Assembly: GCA_910585825.1 (NCBI GenBank)
Contig: CAJUEY010000005.1
Coordinates: forward strand, 1 to 64,000
Length of the DNA stretch: 64,000 nucleotides
Direction: 5' to 3'
Source of the DNA: an uncultured Lachnospiraceae bacterium
GTDB lineage: Bacteria; Bacillota; Clostridia; Lachnospirales; Lachnospiraceae
In this document: positions 8,135 through 17,100 of the stretch, piece by piece
Layout of the letters: every line of letters starts with the position of its first letter
Numbering within the stretch: position 1 is the first letter of the stretch
Translations under genes and position numbers: made by a program
The notes under the pieces: generated by a model
The model's database searches: none
Told to the model about the DNA's origin: nothing
Seen by the model: only the letters and a program-made list of their open reading frames with translations

Positions 8135-8578
8135 ATGAAATATAAATTTTGGGGTTGGGAACAGGCAAATGCCCAGGCGGTTACAGACAAATATAAAGGG
8201 ATACATATGCCGGCCGATTTATACGATGCGCTTTCCGAAATTTGGTGTGCTCAAACATGCGCGCCGAGGATGCGTCAGGATTGGACGCCGGAAAATAAAA
8301 CGCTTGGACAGTGTTCCGTTACGGCATTTTTGGCACAGGATATTTTTGGCGGTCAGGTATACGGCATTTTGCGTCCGGGTGGGAATTATCATTGCTATAA
8401 TGTGATCGGAGACTGCCGGTTTGATCTGACCAGCGAGCAGTTTGGGGATGAAATTCTGGTCTACGAGGGAAATCCTGAGCAGTTTCGGGAAACGCATTTT
8501 GCAAAAGAAGAGAAACGGCAAAGATATGAATATTTGAAAAATGAGCTGGAAAAGCTGTGCTGTGGACGACGTTCATAG
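8135..8578 (+). CDS. YunG family protein
   Basis: 147 residues. Contains the GQCSVTAFLAQDIFGGQVYGI block, with HCYNVIGDCRFDLTSEQFG after it, matching the YunG-type small proteins of Firmicutes. The Cys in GQCS and the His in NYHCYN sit like a papain-like Cys/His pair, but activity is not established (inference). ATG at 8135 is chosen for its AAGGAAGAGGG ribosome binding site. An in-frame start at 8072 would add 21 residues without one. Confidence 0.75.
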   Translation: MKYKFWGWEQANAQAVTDKYKGIHMPADLYDALSEIWCAQTCAPRMRQDWTPENKTLGQCSVTAFLAQDIFGGQVYGILRPGGNYHCYNVIGDCRFDLTSEQFGDEILVYEGNPEQFRETHFAKEEKRQRYEYLKNELEKLCCGRRS

Positions 8579-8783
8579 AGCGTGTGCGGCATTGCGAAAG
8601 AATCAAATGGATTTTGTCAACATCCAAACTGGTGACTCACAGAGCGTCTACCCTGAGTCTCGCGGATGTGACTTATGAAATGAGCCATGGGGGAGCGGGC
8701 ATAACAAAAGGAGAAAAATAAGAAAGAAAAACGATAATATGGGACGTTTCCGACATAACGCCGACAAGATAAGAAAAATTATC
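8579..8783. other. Intergenic region without a recognised gene
   Basis: Between the YunG-type gene and the Na/Pi cotransporter. Holds a stray AAAAGGAG followed by no good start, and no hairpin with a T-run. The promoter for the next gene begins at 8764. Confidence 0.5.
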
Positions 8784-8813
8784 TTGTATTTCATGATTTA
8801 CCTGATGTATAAT
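8764..8813 (+). promoter_or_regulatory. Promoter and inverted repeat upstream of the Na/Pi cotransporter
   Basis: TTGTAT (8784-8789), 18-nt spacer, TATAAT (8808-8813). A perfect 9-bp inverted repeat ACAAGATAA-(6 nt)-TTATCTTGT (8764-8787) ends inside the -35 box, in an operator-like position. Confidence 0.55.
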
Positions 8814-8880
8814 ATTTCCTGCATGGATATGGAACGTTTCTGGAAAAGTTATAAACGATACGGCAGATGAGGATTATATT

Positions 8881-10695
8881 ATGGGATTTACAATGGTTTT
8901 GTCGCTTTTGAGCGGTGTGGCGCTGTTTCTGTTTGGAATGTCTTTGATGGGGGACGGATTAAAAAGAGTCGCAGGCAATAAACTGGAGCTGACGCTTTAC
9001 CGTCTGACCAATACCCCGTTAAAGGGGGTTTTGCTTGGCATGGTAGTTACCGCGATCATTCAGTCGTCTTCCGCAACTACCGTTATGGTAGTCGGTTTTG
9101 TCAACTCCGGCATGATGCAGGTTTCCCAGGCGATCGGAATCATTATGGGAGCCAATATCGGCACCAGTATTACCGGCTGGGTGCTGTGTCTTTCTTATGT
9201 GGAAGGATCCGCCGGGCTGGCGCAGCTTTTGTCCACGGCTACGATTTCCGCTGTTGTGGCAATTGTCGGAATTGTTTTTAAATTGTTTGTCAAAAAGGAA
9301 TCCTATAAAAATCTCGGCGACATTATGCTTGGATTTTCCATTTTGATGCTGGGCATGCAGACCATGAGCGGAGCAGTTTCGCCGCTGAAGGAAAGCGAGC
9401 GGTTTATCAGTGCGTTGACAATGTTTTCCAATCCGGTGGCCGGAATTTTAGCCGGAATTCTTCTTACGGCAGTGCTGCAGAGCGCGTCGGCGTCCGTGGG
9501 TATACTGCAGGCTTTGTCTGCTACCGGGGCAATCCATTTTGCTACGGCGCTGCCCATTACAATGGGAATCGGAGTAGGAGCCTCCTGCCCGGTGATGCTT
9601 TCGTCCATTGGAACGAACAAAAACGGCAAAAGGACGGCCCTTGTTTATCTGCTGATTGATTTGACGGGGATGATTTTCTGGTCCATTGTATTTTACAGCG
9701 TGCATGCGTTTGTTCATTTCCCATTTATGGAGCTTATCATGGGGCCCGTGCAGATTGCCCTGTTAAATACGGTGTACCGAACAGTAAATATCTCAGCGCT
9801 GCTGCCTTTGGGGAAATGGATCGAGAAATTCGTCTTCTGGGCAGTCAGGGATGAGGCAGAAGAAGAGGATGGCGATAAAGACAAAGAAGAGATGGCGGAT
9901 TTTGAACTGCTGGAAGAGCGTTTTCTGGCGTATCCCGCAATTGCAATCAGTCAGAGCCACAGGGCAATGAATGGAATGGCAAAGAAGGCGAGGAAGAATA
10001 TTCTCCGTGCGTTTGCTTTGATGGAGGGTTATTCGAAGGATAAATATCAAAAAATACAGGAAAAAGAGATTTTGATTGATACATATGAGGATCGGCTGGG
10101 TACCTATTTGATGCAGCTGACCGGAAAAGAGATGACAGCGGCTCAGAATAAGGAGCTTTCAAAGTTTCTGCATACGATTGGAGATTTTGAGCGGCTTGGG
10201 GATCATGCCGTTAATATATCGGAAGCGGCGGAGGAATTGTATGAGAAGAAGCTTGTTTTTTCGGAAGAGGCACAGTATGAACTGAATGTGCTGAAAAAAG
10301 CGATTCAGGAGATTTTGGATCTGACAGTGAATGCTTTTTGTGAAAATAATCTGGAAATATCGGTAAAGGTGGAGCCTTTGAGAGAAATGATCGGCGTTAT
10401 GTGCGATGAATTAAAGCTGCGTCACATCGGAAGGCTCAAAGACGGGGACTGCAAACTAAAACAGAGCTTTGCATTTAATGATCTTTTAAATAATCTGGAG
10501 CGTATTGCGGCACACTGTTCGAATATTGCAGTCGCTATGATTGAGCTGGAGGCAGAAGAGTTTGATACCCACGAATATTTAAGAAGCGTAAAAGGACTGA
10601 AAAATGCCAATTATTCCAGGCAGCTGGAAATTTATGAGAAGAAATATGACATGAAACAAAATAAGAAAGGTAAGAAGAAAACCGCAGCAAAGTGA
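8881..10695 (+). CDS. Na/Pi cotransporter family protein with PhoU-like domain
   Basis: 604 residues. N-terminal membrane part (about 1-320) with the two inverted Na_Pi_cotrans repeats: FLFGMSLMGDGLKRVAG, QSSSATTVMVVGFVNSG, and TAVLQSASASVGILQALSATG in the second repeat. The QSS(S/A) motifs are the transport signature. The C-terminal cytosolic part (about 350-580) is PhoU-like and helical, with FLHTIGDFERLGDHAVNISE and DLLNNLERIAAHCSNIA. It is likely a sodium-driven phosphate transporter regulated by its PhoU tail. GAGG lies 9 nt before the ATG. The next gene follows after 32 nt and is probably co-transcribed. Confidence 0.93.
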   Translation: MGFTMVLSLLSGVALFLFGMSLMGDGLKRVAGNKLELTLYRLTNTPLKGVLLGMVVTAIIQSSSATTVMVVGFVNSGMMQVSQAIGIIMGANIGTSITGWVLCLSYVEGSAGLAQLLSTATISAVVAIVGIVFKLFVKKESYKNLGDIMLGFSILMLGMQTMSGAVSPLKESERFISALTMFSNPVAGILAGILLTAVLQSASASVGILQALSATGAIHFATALPITMGIGVGASCPVMLSSIGTNKNGKRTALVYLLIDLTGMIFWSIVFYSVHAFVHFPFMELIMGPVQIALLNTVYRTVNISALLPLGKWIEKFVFWAVRDEAEEEDGDKDKEEMADFELLEERFLAYPAIAISQSHRAMNGMAKKARKNILRAFALMEGYSKDKYQKIQEKEILIDTYEDRLGTYLMQLTGKEMTAAQNKELSKFLHTIGDFERLGDHAVNISEAAEELYEKKLVFSEEAQYELNVLKKAIQEILDLTVNAFCENNLEISVKVEPLREMIGVMCDELKLRHIGRLKDGDCKLKQSFAFNDLLNNLERIAAHCSNIAVAMIELEAEEFDTHEYLRSVKGLKNANYSRQLEIYEKKYDMKQNKKGKKKTAAK

Positions 10696-10727
10696 TGTCA
10701 GAGTAATCATTCAGAGGAGATGAAAGG

Positions 10728-11144
10728 ATGAAGACATTTTTATATGCCGTTGTTGAATTGATTGCGAAAATTCATAACCGGCTGATGCAGCTGAACAATG
10801 CATATGAATATCATTTTTCTGATAAAGAGCTTCATTTTCTAGTGATCGGAGTACTGGGAATGGGGGTTATCTTTTTGGTTTATCCTGTTTTTAAGTGGCT
10901 TGCAAAACATGATCACGTCATGGTAATTGCCTGGATTTATGTGTTTACGCTGATTATTGTTCTCACATTTGCAATTGAAATCGGGCAGAAGGTGACAAAT
11001 ACCGGAAACATGGATTTTGCAGATATTGTATTTGGGATTTTCGGATTTGTTGTGATGTTTCTTCTGTTTTCTGTGTTGCGGGGGATTTATCATGGTATAT
11101 TGAAATTGCTCCGTCGGGACAAAGAGAATGATGGCATAACATAG
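10728..11144 (+). CDS. Small integral membrane protein of unknown function
   Basis: 138 residues with three hydrophobic helices (about 37-58, 65-87 and 100-122), an amphipathic N-terminus and a basic C-terminus. The loop QKVTNTGNMDFADIVFG between helices 2 and 3 is polar and distinctive, recalling VanZ-like small membrane proteins, but I do not assign a family firmly. GAGGAGATGAAAGG precedes the ATG. The gene lies 32 nt after the Na/Pi cotransporter. Confidence 0.75.
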   Translation: MKTFLYAVVELIAKIHNRLMQLNNAYEYHFSDKELHFLVIGVLGMGVIFLVYPVFKWLAKHDHVMVIAWIYVFTLIIVLTFAIEIGQKVTNTGNMDFADIVFGIFGFVVMFLLFSVLRGIYHGILKLLRRDKENDGIT

Positions 11145-11147
11145 GTG

Positions 11148-11196
11148 ATACCCTTCGGGCATTTCCTTTATGTGCTGAAATATACACAAAAATAAC
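11148..11196. repeat. Dispersed intergenic hairpin repeat, copy 2
   Basis: ATACCCTTCGGGCAT, then TTTATGTGCTGAAATATACACA. It is diverged from the copy at 7766-7816 but keeps the same order: CCC-TTCG-GGG hairpin, TTATG(C/T)GCT(A/G)AAAT, and TAATA/AATAA end. Confidence 0.45.
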
Positions 11197-11319
11197 GTTA
11201 TAAAAACTTTAGAAATTTTATCTTTCTTTAAGCTCGTGGACAAACTTTGTTCAAAATTATCTGTTATATTAATATCATCACAGATGTGATACAAAACTTT
11301 TTCATAAACTCTCCCCTTT

Positions 11320-11349
11320 AAAGCTGCCGGTAAAACGGCGGCTTTATTT
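11320..11349 (+). terminator. Terminator upstream of the GNAT gene
   Basis: AAAGCTGCCG (11320-11329) pairs with CGGCGGCTTT (11336-11345), one G-U, then TATTTAT. It lies 175 nt after the small membrane protein gene. Confidence 0.7.
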
Positions 11350-11457
11350 ATGTTATCATGCATTTGACAGAAATTACCGTCGGCAGGTTTTGAGGGTTTT
11401 CTGTATTTGGATGACAGGGCAGACATAAAAAGTTTCGGTATGGAGATCAAGGAGCAT

Positions 11458-11949
11458 ATGAATCAAAGCATAGAATGCGAACGTCTGATTTTAAAATCAC
11501 TTTCGTTAAAAGAAATGGAACAGATACAAAACGGCAGTCAGGATTTTCTGGAAAAATCCGTACTTACCAGGGTCATAATGTCTGCCGTAGCGCATAAGAT
11601 AGAACAAATGCATATGGTACAGGCAGAGGTATACCCCTGGCTGAATTATTGGCTGATTACAGAGAAAAAGAGTGGATTTGGCATTGGGTTGATTGGAAGC
11701 AAGAATCTGCCGGATCTGGAAGGATATGTGGAGATTGGTTATATCATTGCCAGAGGATTTCGGGGGAGAGGATATATGACAGAGGCATTGGAGGGATTTT
11801 TGGACTGGCTGTATGAATATCCTTTCTGCAATGGGGCCAGGCTGCTGATCCGCAGTGCAAACACACCTTCGATTCGGGCGGCGGAAAAATGTGATTTTCA
11901 ATATGAAGGGATGCAGGATATATATAAGGTGTATCGATATTTATTTTAA
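11458..11949 (+). CDS. GNAT family N-acetyltransferase
   Basis: 163 residues. Acetyltransf_3-like: an N-terminal ECERLILKSLSLKEMEQI strand-helix, a YVEIGYIIARGFRGRGYMTEAL motif that carries the acetyl-CoA pyrophosphate loop (R-G-x-G-Y/x), and ANTPSIRAAEKCDF near the C-terminus. It transfers acetyl from acetyl-CoA to an unknown amine. ATG at 11458 has AAGGAG only 3 nt upstream, closer than ideal. ATG at 11440 and TTG at 11407 are alternatives. Confidence 0.85.
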   Translation: MNQSIECERLILKSLSLKEMEQIQNGSQDFLEKSVLTRVIMSAVAHKIEQMHMVQAEVYPWLNYWLITEKKSGFGIGLIGSKNLPDLEGYVEIGYIIARGFRGRGYMTEALEGFLDWLYEYPFCNGARLLIRSANTPSIRAAEKCDFQYEGMQDIYKVYRYLF

Positions 11950-12069
11950 TACGGATTTATAGATGAAATATAACAAAATGGAATTCATAATTATTTGTAG
12001 AAACCTGTCATTTCCTATTGCGAATCGTTTCACAATATAATAAAATAAAAAGAAAAAGGAGAGAATGGA

Positions 12070-13533
12070 ATGTACGCTGACGAGAATGTAATTAAAATTA
12101 AGCATGAGGTTTTATATGAAGTGGCAAAGCATGCATTTGACGGGGACTTGGATGAACAGAGAGATTATATACCGGAGAGGCTGATTCCGGGTCCATCGCC
12201 TCAGTTCAGATGCTGTATTTATAAAGAAAGGGAGATTATCCGTCAGAGAATCCGTCTTGCGGAAGGCAAGGCTCCGGGAGAAGTGGATGACGGAAATATC
12301 ATTCAGGTCATCAGCTCCGCTTGTGAGGATTGTCCGATTTCTCGTTATGTTGTAACGGATAACTGTCAGAACTGTATCGGTAAGGCATGTATCAACGCCT
12401 GCAATTTCAAAGCGATTTCCATTGGCAGACATCGTTCTCACATTGATCCGTCAAAATGTAAAGAATGCGGAAAATGCGCGAAAGCCTGTCCATATCATGC
12501 AATCGCAGATTTGAAACGCCCCTGTAAGTTTAATTGTCCGGTGAATGCGATTACACAGGACGAACGCGGCATTTCTGTTATTGATGAGAAGAAATGTATC
12601 CGCTGCGGTTTATGTATACATAAATGTCCCTTTGGAGCGATCGGTTCCAAAACGCATATTGTGGATGTCATAGAGGCATTGAAATCCGACAAGTTAGTGT
12701 ATGCAATATTGGCGCCTTCCACAGAAGGACAGTTCGGAACGGATATTACCATGCGCAGCTGGCGCAATGCGATGAGGCTTGTAGGATTTACCAACTTTAT
12801 CGAAGCCGGTCTCGGCGGGGATTTGACCACGCAGGCAGAAGGCGACGAGTGGTATGAAGCTTATCAGGAAGGTAAGAAGAAGACAACCTCCTGCTGTCCG
12901 GGATTTGTCAATATGATCCGGAAGCATTATCCGGAATTAGAGGAATATATTTCCACATCGGTTTCTCCTATGTGTGCATTGTCCCGTTTGATCAAAGCAA
13001 AACATCCGGGTGCAGTTGTCGTGTTTATCGGGCCCTGTATTGCAAAGAAATCCGAAGCTACAGAGCATAATATCGAAGGCAATGCAGACTATGTGCTGAC
13101 CTACAGTGAAATCCGCGCGATTATGAAAGCGAAAGGCGTAGAGCTTCAGCCATCAGAGAACGATTATCAGGAATCTTCCACCTATGGAAAACGTTTCGGC
13201 AATTCCGGCGGCGTAACATCGGCGGTATTACAGTATATGAAGGAAAAGGATTATGACTGTGATCCGAAGGTATGCAAGGCGAACGGAGCGGCAGAGTGTA
13301 AGAAAGCGCTGCTTCTTCTGAAAGCGGGAAGGCTGCCTGATGACTTTATTGAAGGTATGGCCTGTGTCGGCGGATGTGTCGGCGGACCAAGCGCATTTAA
13401 AGATCAGATGGTTTCCAAAAAAGACAGAGATGCACTGATTGGCATGGCGGACGGACGTGATATTACAGAGAATTTGAGTCATTTCGATCAGAGCAATTTC
13501 TCAATGCACCGTAAGGAGCATGCAGCGGAATAA
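12070..13533 (+). CDS. [FeFe] hydrogenase, group-B-like, with 4Fe-4S domains
   Basis: 487 residues. Ferredoxin-type clusters lie in the N-terminal third: CQNCIGKACINAC, CKECGKCAKACPYHA and CIRCGLCIHKCPFGA. The H-cluster domain follows with L1 TSCCPGF (273-279), L2 IGPCIAKKSE (C323) and L3 EGMACVGGCVGGP (C432, C436). These four cysteines bind the [4Fe4S]-[2Fe] H-cluster. The L1 form TSCCPxF fits group B rather than group A (TSCSPGW). It evolves or oxidises H2 with ferredoxin as partner; the direction is unknown. No HydEFG maturases lie in the window. GAAAAAGGAGAGAATGGA gives a good ribosome binding site. Confidence 0.93.
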   Translation: MYADENVIKIKHEVLYEVAKHAFDGDLDEQRDYIPERLIPGPSPQFRCCIYKEREIIRQRIRLAEGKAPGEVDDGNIIQVISSACEDCPISRYVVTDNCQNCIGKACINACNFKAISIGRHRSHIDPSKCKECGKCAKACPYHAIADLKRPCKFNCPVNAITQDERGISVIDEKKCIRCGLCIHKCPFGAIGSKTHIVDVIEALKSDKLVYAILAPSTEGQFGTDITMRSWRNAMRLVGFTNFIEAGLGGDLTTQAEGDEWYEAYQEGKKKTTSCCPGFVNMIRKHYPELEEYISTSVSPMCALSRLIKAKHPGAVVVFIGPCIAKKSEATEHNIEGNADYVLTYSEIRAIMKAKGVELQPSENDYQESSTYGKRFGNSGGVTSAVLQYMKEKDYDCDPKVCKANGAAECKKALLLLKAGRLPDDFIEGMACVGGCVGGPSAFKDQMVSKKDRDALIGMADGRDITENLSHFDQSNFSMHRKEHAAE

Positions 13534-13551
13534 TAGAATTGTAATTTATGG

Positions 13552-13589
13552 CAGAGGGTATATCGTAAAGGGTATGCCCTCTGTTTTTT
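13552..13589 (+). terminator. Terminator of the hydrogenase gene
   Basis: CAGAGGG (13552-13558) pairs with CCCTCTG (13577-13583), followed by TTTTTT. Confidence 0.85.
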
Positions 13590-13742
13590 GGGCAATGGGA
13601 GTTTGAGAAAAATTGTAATGGCATCTTTTTTGTAGTAAAACGCCTTTAGATCAATCGTCGATTTTGACTGTTTAAGTCGGTTTGAAATGCAGTAAGGAGA
13701 AATTTGGATATGGGAAGATATTTGAAATAAGGATAACATAAT

Positions 13743-13764
13743 CCCACTGGCTTTAGACGGTGGG
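13743..13764. repeat. IS200/IS605-type terminal hairpin, decayed
   Basis: CCCAC-tg-GCTTTAGAC-g-GTGGG has the form of the subterminal hairpins of IS200/IS605 elements (CCCACCGTC TTTA GACGGTGGG in intact copies), with mutated bases. It lies just before the TnpA remnant. Confidence 0.5.
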
Positions 13765-13773
13765 TTAAGTCAT

Positions 13774-13897
13774 GTAATTATCAGCTATATGGAAACGGAC
13801 AAAGACCATACCTTTTGGACATATGGATATTTTACCTGTAATGTTTGGAATGTTTCAGAGGAAACACTCAAGAAATACCATAGAAAACCAAGGATAG
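13774..13897 (+). pseudogene. tnpA remnant (IS200/IS605 Y1 transposase, C-terminal end, frameshifted)
   Basis: The frame reads METDKDHTFWTYGYFTC followed by NVWNVSEETLKKY, which matches the TnpA end (EHTFWTDGYFVCSIGN...SEETIKKYIENQG). After KKY a one-base insertion (ATACCATAG for ATACATAG) shifts the frame. Removing it restores KKYIENQG and a stop at 13895-13897. The N-terminal half is missing. The copy is non-functional. Confidence 0.7.
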
Positions 13898-13917
13898 ATA
13901 AAAGGAGGTGACAGCAA

Positions 13918-14112
13918 ATGTTAAAAGCATATAAATATAGAATATATTCTAATAACGAGCAGAAAGCACAGATAGCCAAAACATTTGGCTGTTGCCGTTT
14001 TGTTTATAACCAGACGCCTGCATATCGGTAAGAGACCTACGAAAAAGAAAACAGGTCTGTTAGCAAAACAAATTGCAATAATTTCTGCAACAGGGAACTC
14101 GAGTGTTTCTGA
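13918..14112 (+). pseudogene. tnpB remnant (IS605-family, N-terminal fragment with stop)
   Basis: After AAGGAGGTG, ATG at 13918 opens MLKAYKYRIYSNNEQKA then FGCCRFVYN, the standard TnpB N-terminus. A TAA at 14029-14031 interrupts it. The frame then resumes as ETYEKENRSVSKTNCNNF and CNREL, ending at TGA 14110-14112. The rest of TnpB, including the RuvC nuclease, is gone. Confidence 0.8.
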
Positions 14113-14117
14113 AAAGG

Positions 14118-14146
14118 TTGAATTTTGTGTCTGTATAAGGTATACT
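14118..14146 (+). promoter_or_regulatory. Sigma-A promoter for the secreted GH123-like gene
   Basis: TTGAAT (14118-14123), 17-nt spacer, TATACT (14141-14146), 37 nt upstream of the ATG. It lies at the very end of the IS605 remnant. Confidence 0.65.
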
Positions 14147-14183
14147 GAATAGAATAAAAAGCTTACAAAAAAGGAGGATTACT

Positions 14184-17100
14184 ATGGTAAATGGCAAAGG
14201 TATTTTTAAAAAGATCACGTGTCTGTTTCTTATATTTATAATAAGTATCGGCGCGATACAATTTCCGGAACAGCAGGTAACTGCAGCGGATACAGGGGAG
14301 TATACGATTTTAAGTACGTCCGTGACGGGGGAACAGGATGTATTTGCATACTATCCGTCAGATGGCTGGAGCAGAGGACGGCAGATAGATGAATATTTTA
14401 CCTCCAAATCCGTAGAGCAGCAGATATCAGAAGGTAAAAGCGCTTCGGATATTTATTATACCGTTACATTTTCCGGAACGGATATCGCGCTGTATGGATA
14501 TAAAGGACCGACGCATGGGGCAACGGTAAAAGTATATGTAGACGAGGAAGAACAAGGGACCTTTGACAGTTATGCGCAGGCAAGAACCAGCAGTGACGTA
14601 CGGCTTTGGGGGACGGAAGGGTTAGAAAACAGAGAGCATACGTTAAAAGTCGAAGCCGCCGGAGGCAAAAACGCTTCAGCAACGGGCAGTCATATAGAAG
14701 TGACAAAAGCAGTTGTGACCGTTCCGATTGAGCGGGTTCCGGCGACTGACTTTTTCTTTACGGAAGAAGCCTGTACTGTCAGAGAAGGGGAATCAAGGGA
14801 TCTGGATTATCGTTTTGCTCCGGAGAATGCATATGCCCCGGAAGATCTGCGGTTTGCATCGGATAATGTATCTGTGGCATCTGTGGATTCGTCCGGCAGG
14901 ATTACGGCAGGGAGCACAGGTACGGCGCGCATTACGGCATCTTCAGAAAGCGTCGGATTTTCAAAGTATATAGAAGTAACGGTGCTGGAGGAGAAAAACG
15001 ATATTGACGCGACGTTTGTAGACAGTGGAGACCAGTATCAGCAGAAAGCGTACAACAGTCTGTTGGCAGGAAGAAGAAAGTTCAGCGAACAGGTCTGGGC
15101 ATGGAAAAATGACAAGGCTGTTGCGGAAATCGCAGTGATGAGCAAACAGAAAGCATTGGAAGACGTTTCGGTTGGCATAACGGACTTGAAAGGTGCTGGC
15201 GCGGTGATTCCCGCTTCTTCGGTAAAGCTTTCTTTTGTCAGAGAAGTAAAGGCGTATACCGGCCATGCCGGATGGTATGCACAGAATAAAGCGGGAACTA
15301 TGCCGTCTGGGACGAGAGAATACTTTCCGGAAGTCATTTATTCCGGAGATCCTGTTTCCATGGACAGCGAGAGATTACAGCTTGTATGGGTGGAAGCTTC
15401 CGTTCCGAAAGATGCCCTTGCAGGTATATACAAAGGTACGATCACCGTTTCCGCCGGAAACACAGATGAGACAATTTCACTGGACTATACGCTTGAGGTT
15501 TTGGACGCAGTACAGCCGGATCCGCAGGATTATGATTTTGACGTAGAGTATTGGAGCCATCCGTACAATGTGGCTTACTACTATAATGTAGAGCCGTTTT
15601 CAGAAGAACATTTAAAGCTGTTAAAACAGCATATGGAACTCTATAAATCCTTGGGCGGTCATGCGATTACGGCAAGCATTGTAGAAGAAGCATGGGGCGG
15701 ACAGACGTATGGCGGTGGAAATGACGTTCATTATCCGTCAATGATCAAATGGATTAAGAAGGCGGACGGAACATGGGAATTTGACTATACGGATTTTGAT
15801 AAATGGGTTGTTTTAAATCAGGAAATCGGAATCGCAGATAAGATTATCTGTTACAGTATGATGCCGTGGGACGGCATTGTGAAATATCAGGACAGGGCGA
15901 CAAATACGATCAAATCCATGACAGCCAATCCAGAGAATGCCGAGCAGTACGAGCAGGTATGGCGGCCGTTCTTAGAAGATTTTGTGGCGCATCTCGATGA
16001 CAAAGGATGGTTTGATGCAACCTACATAGGTTTTGATGAGCGGACTGGTATGGGAACGGCATTTGATTTGATCGATTCCGTAAAAAATAAAGACGGAAAA
16101 GCATTGAAAAAATCTGCTGCATTTAATGATTTTTCACACAATTTGGATATTTTCAACAGGCTGGACTATGCTTCTGTGGGACTTCAGCAGATTCGTGAAA
16201 ATCTGACGCCGTTTAAACAGCAGATTGTGACAAGAAGAGGAAATGGTCAGGATCTTACGATGTATACGGCGACAGAACATGTGCCGAACAGCTTTACAAA
16301 GTCAAACCCGGTGGAAAGCTATTGGACGATTATGTATGCCGGCTCGTTAAACACGACGGGATTTTTGAGGTGGGCATATGATGCATGGGTGGCAGATCCG
16401 CTGGAAGAGTCTACGCATTCTTCATTCCCGGCGGGCGATTGTTTCCTGGTATATCCGTCTGAACAAGAAGATGAAGTAAAAGAGAGCAAGTTCTCCCTGC
16501 GTCTGGCAAAACTGGACGAGGGCGTCCGCGATATAAATAAGCTTTATCTCATGCGGGAAGAGTCGGAGACGATGGCAGACGGCGTGTCAGAGATTTTGAG
16601 CCATGTGCGCGGCGACAGAATAAATGACTATGCATATAGCACAATGGAAAAGACAGACAGCTGGGGACGTCAGGCAAAATGGCTGACCGAAGAAGGCAAA
16701 CATACAATGCTTTCGGATATGAAAGCAGTAAAAGAGGGAATTTATGAGCTCACAAAGGATTCTATTGCGCAGAAAAACCCGAATCTCGTTCAGCAGATAG
16801 AGATGACGCAGCCGGACGCAGACACGTTTGGTCTGGGCGACACTCTGCAGCTTGAGATTGCAGTGCACCCCACGTCAGCGGCAGGTTCCGTTCATTGGAA
16901 CAGCAGCGACGATGCGGTAGCTTCTGTAGATGAAAACGGACTTGTTACCATGAAAAAAGAGGGGAAGGCAACGATTACGGTTTGTTCTGCAGATAATGCC
17001 AACATTGCACAGAGTATTGAAATAACTGTTGTAGTACCGGAAGAAAAGAAAGCGCTCTTACAGGAATGGGAAAAGGCCTCGGAACTGAAAAAGGAACATT

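Noticed and set aside
8738..8875. A 43-codon frame (MGRFRHNADKIRKII...) before the Na/Pi cotransporter
   Set aside because: No ribosome binding site close to its ATG, and it overlaps the promoter and inverted repeat of the next gene.
10839..11450. 203-codon minus frame antisense to the small membrane protein and its 3' region
   Set aside because: No ribosome binding site, runs antisense to a well-supported gene and through a terminator; Cys/His/Asn-rich shadow composition.
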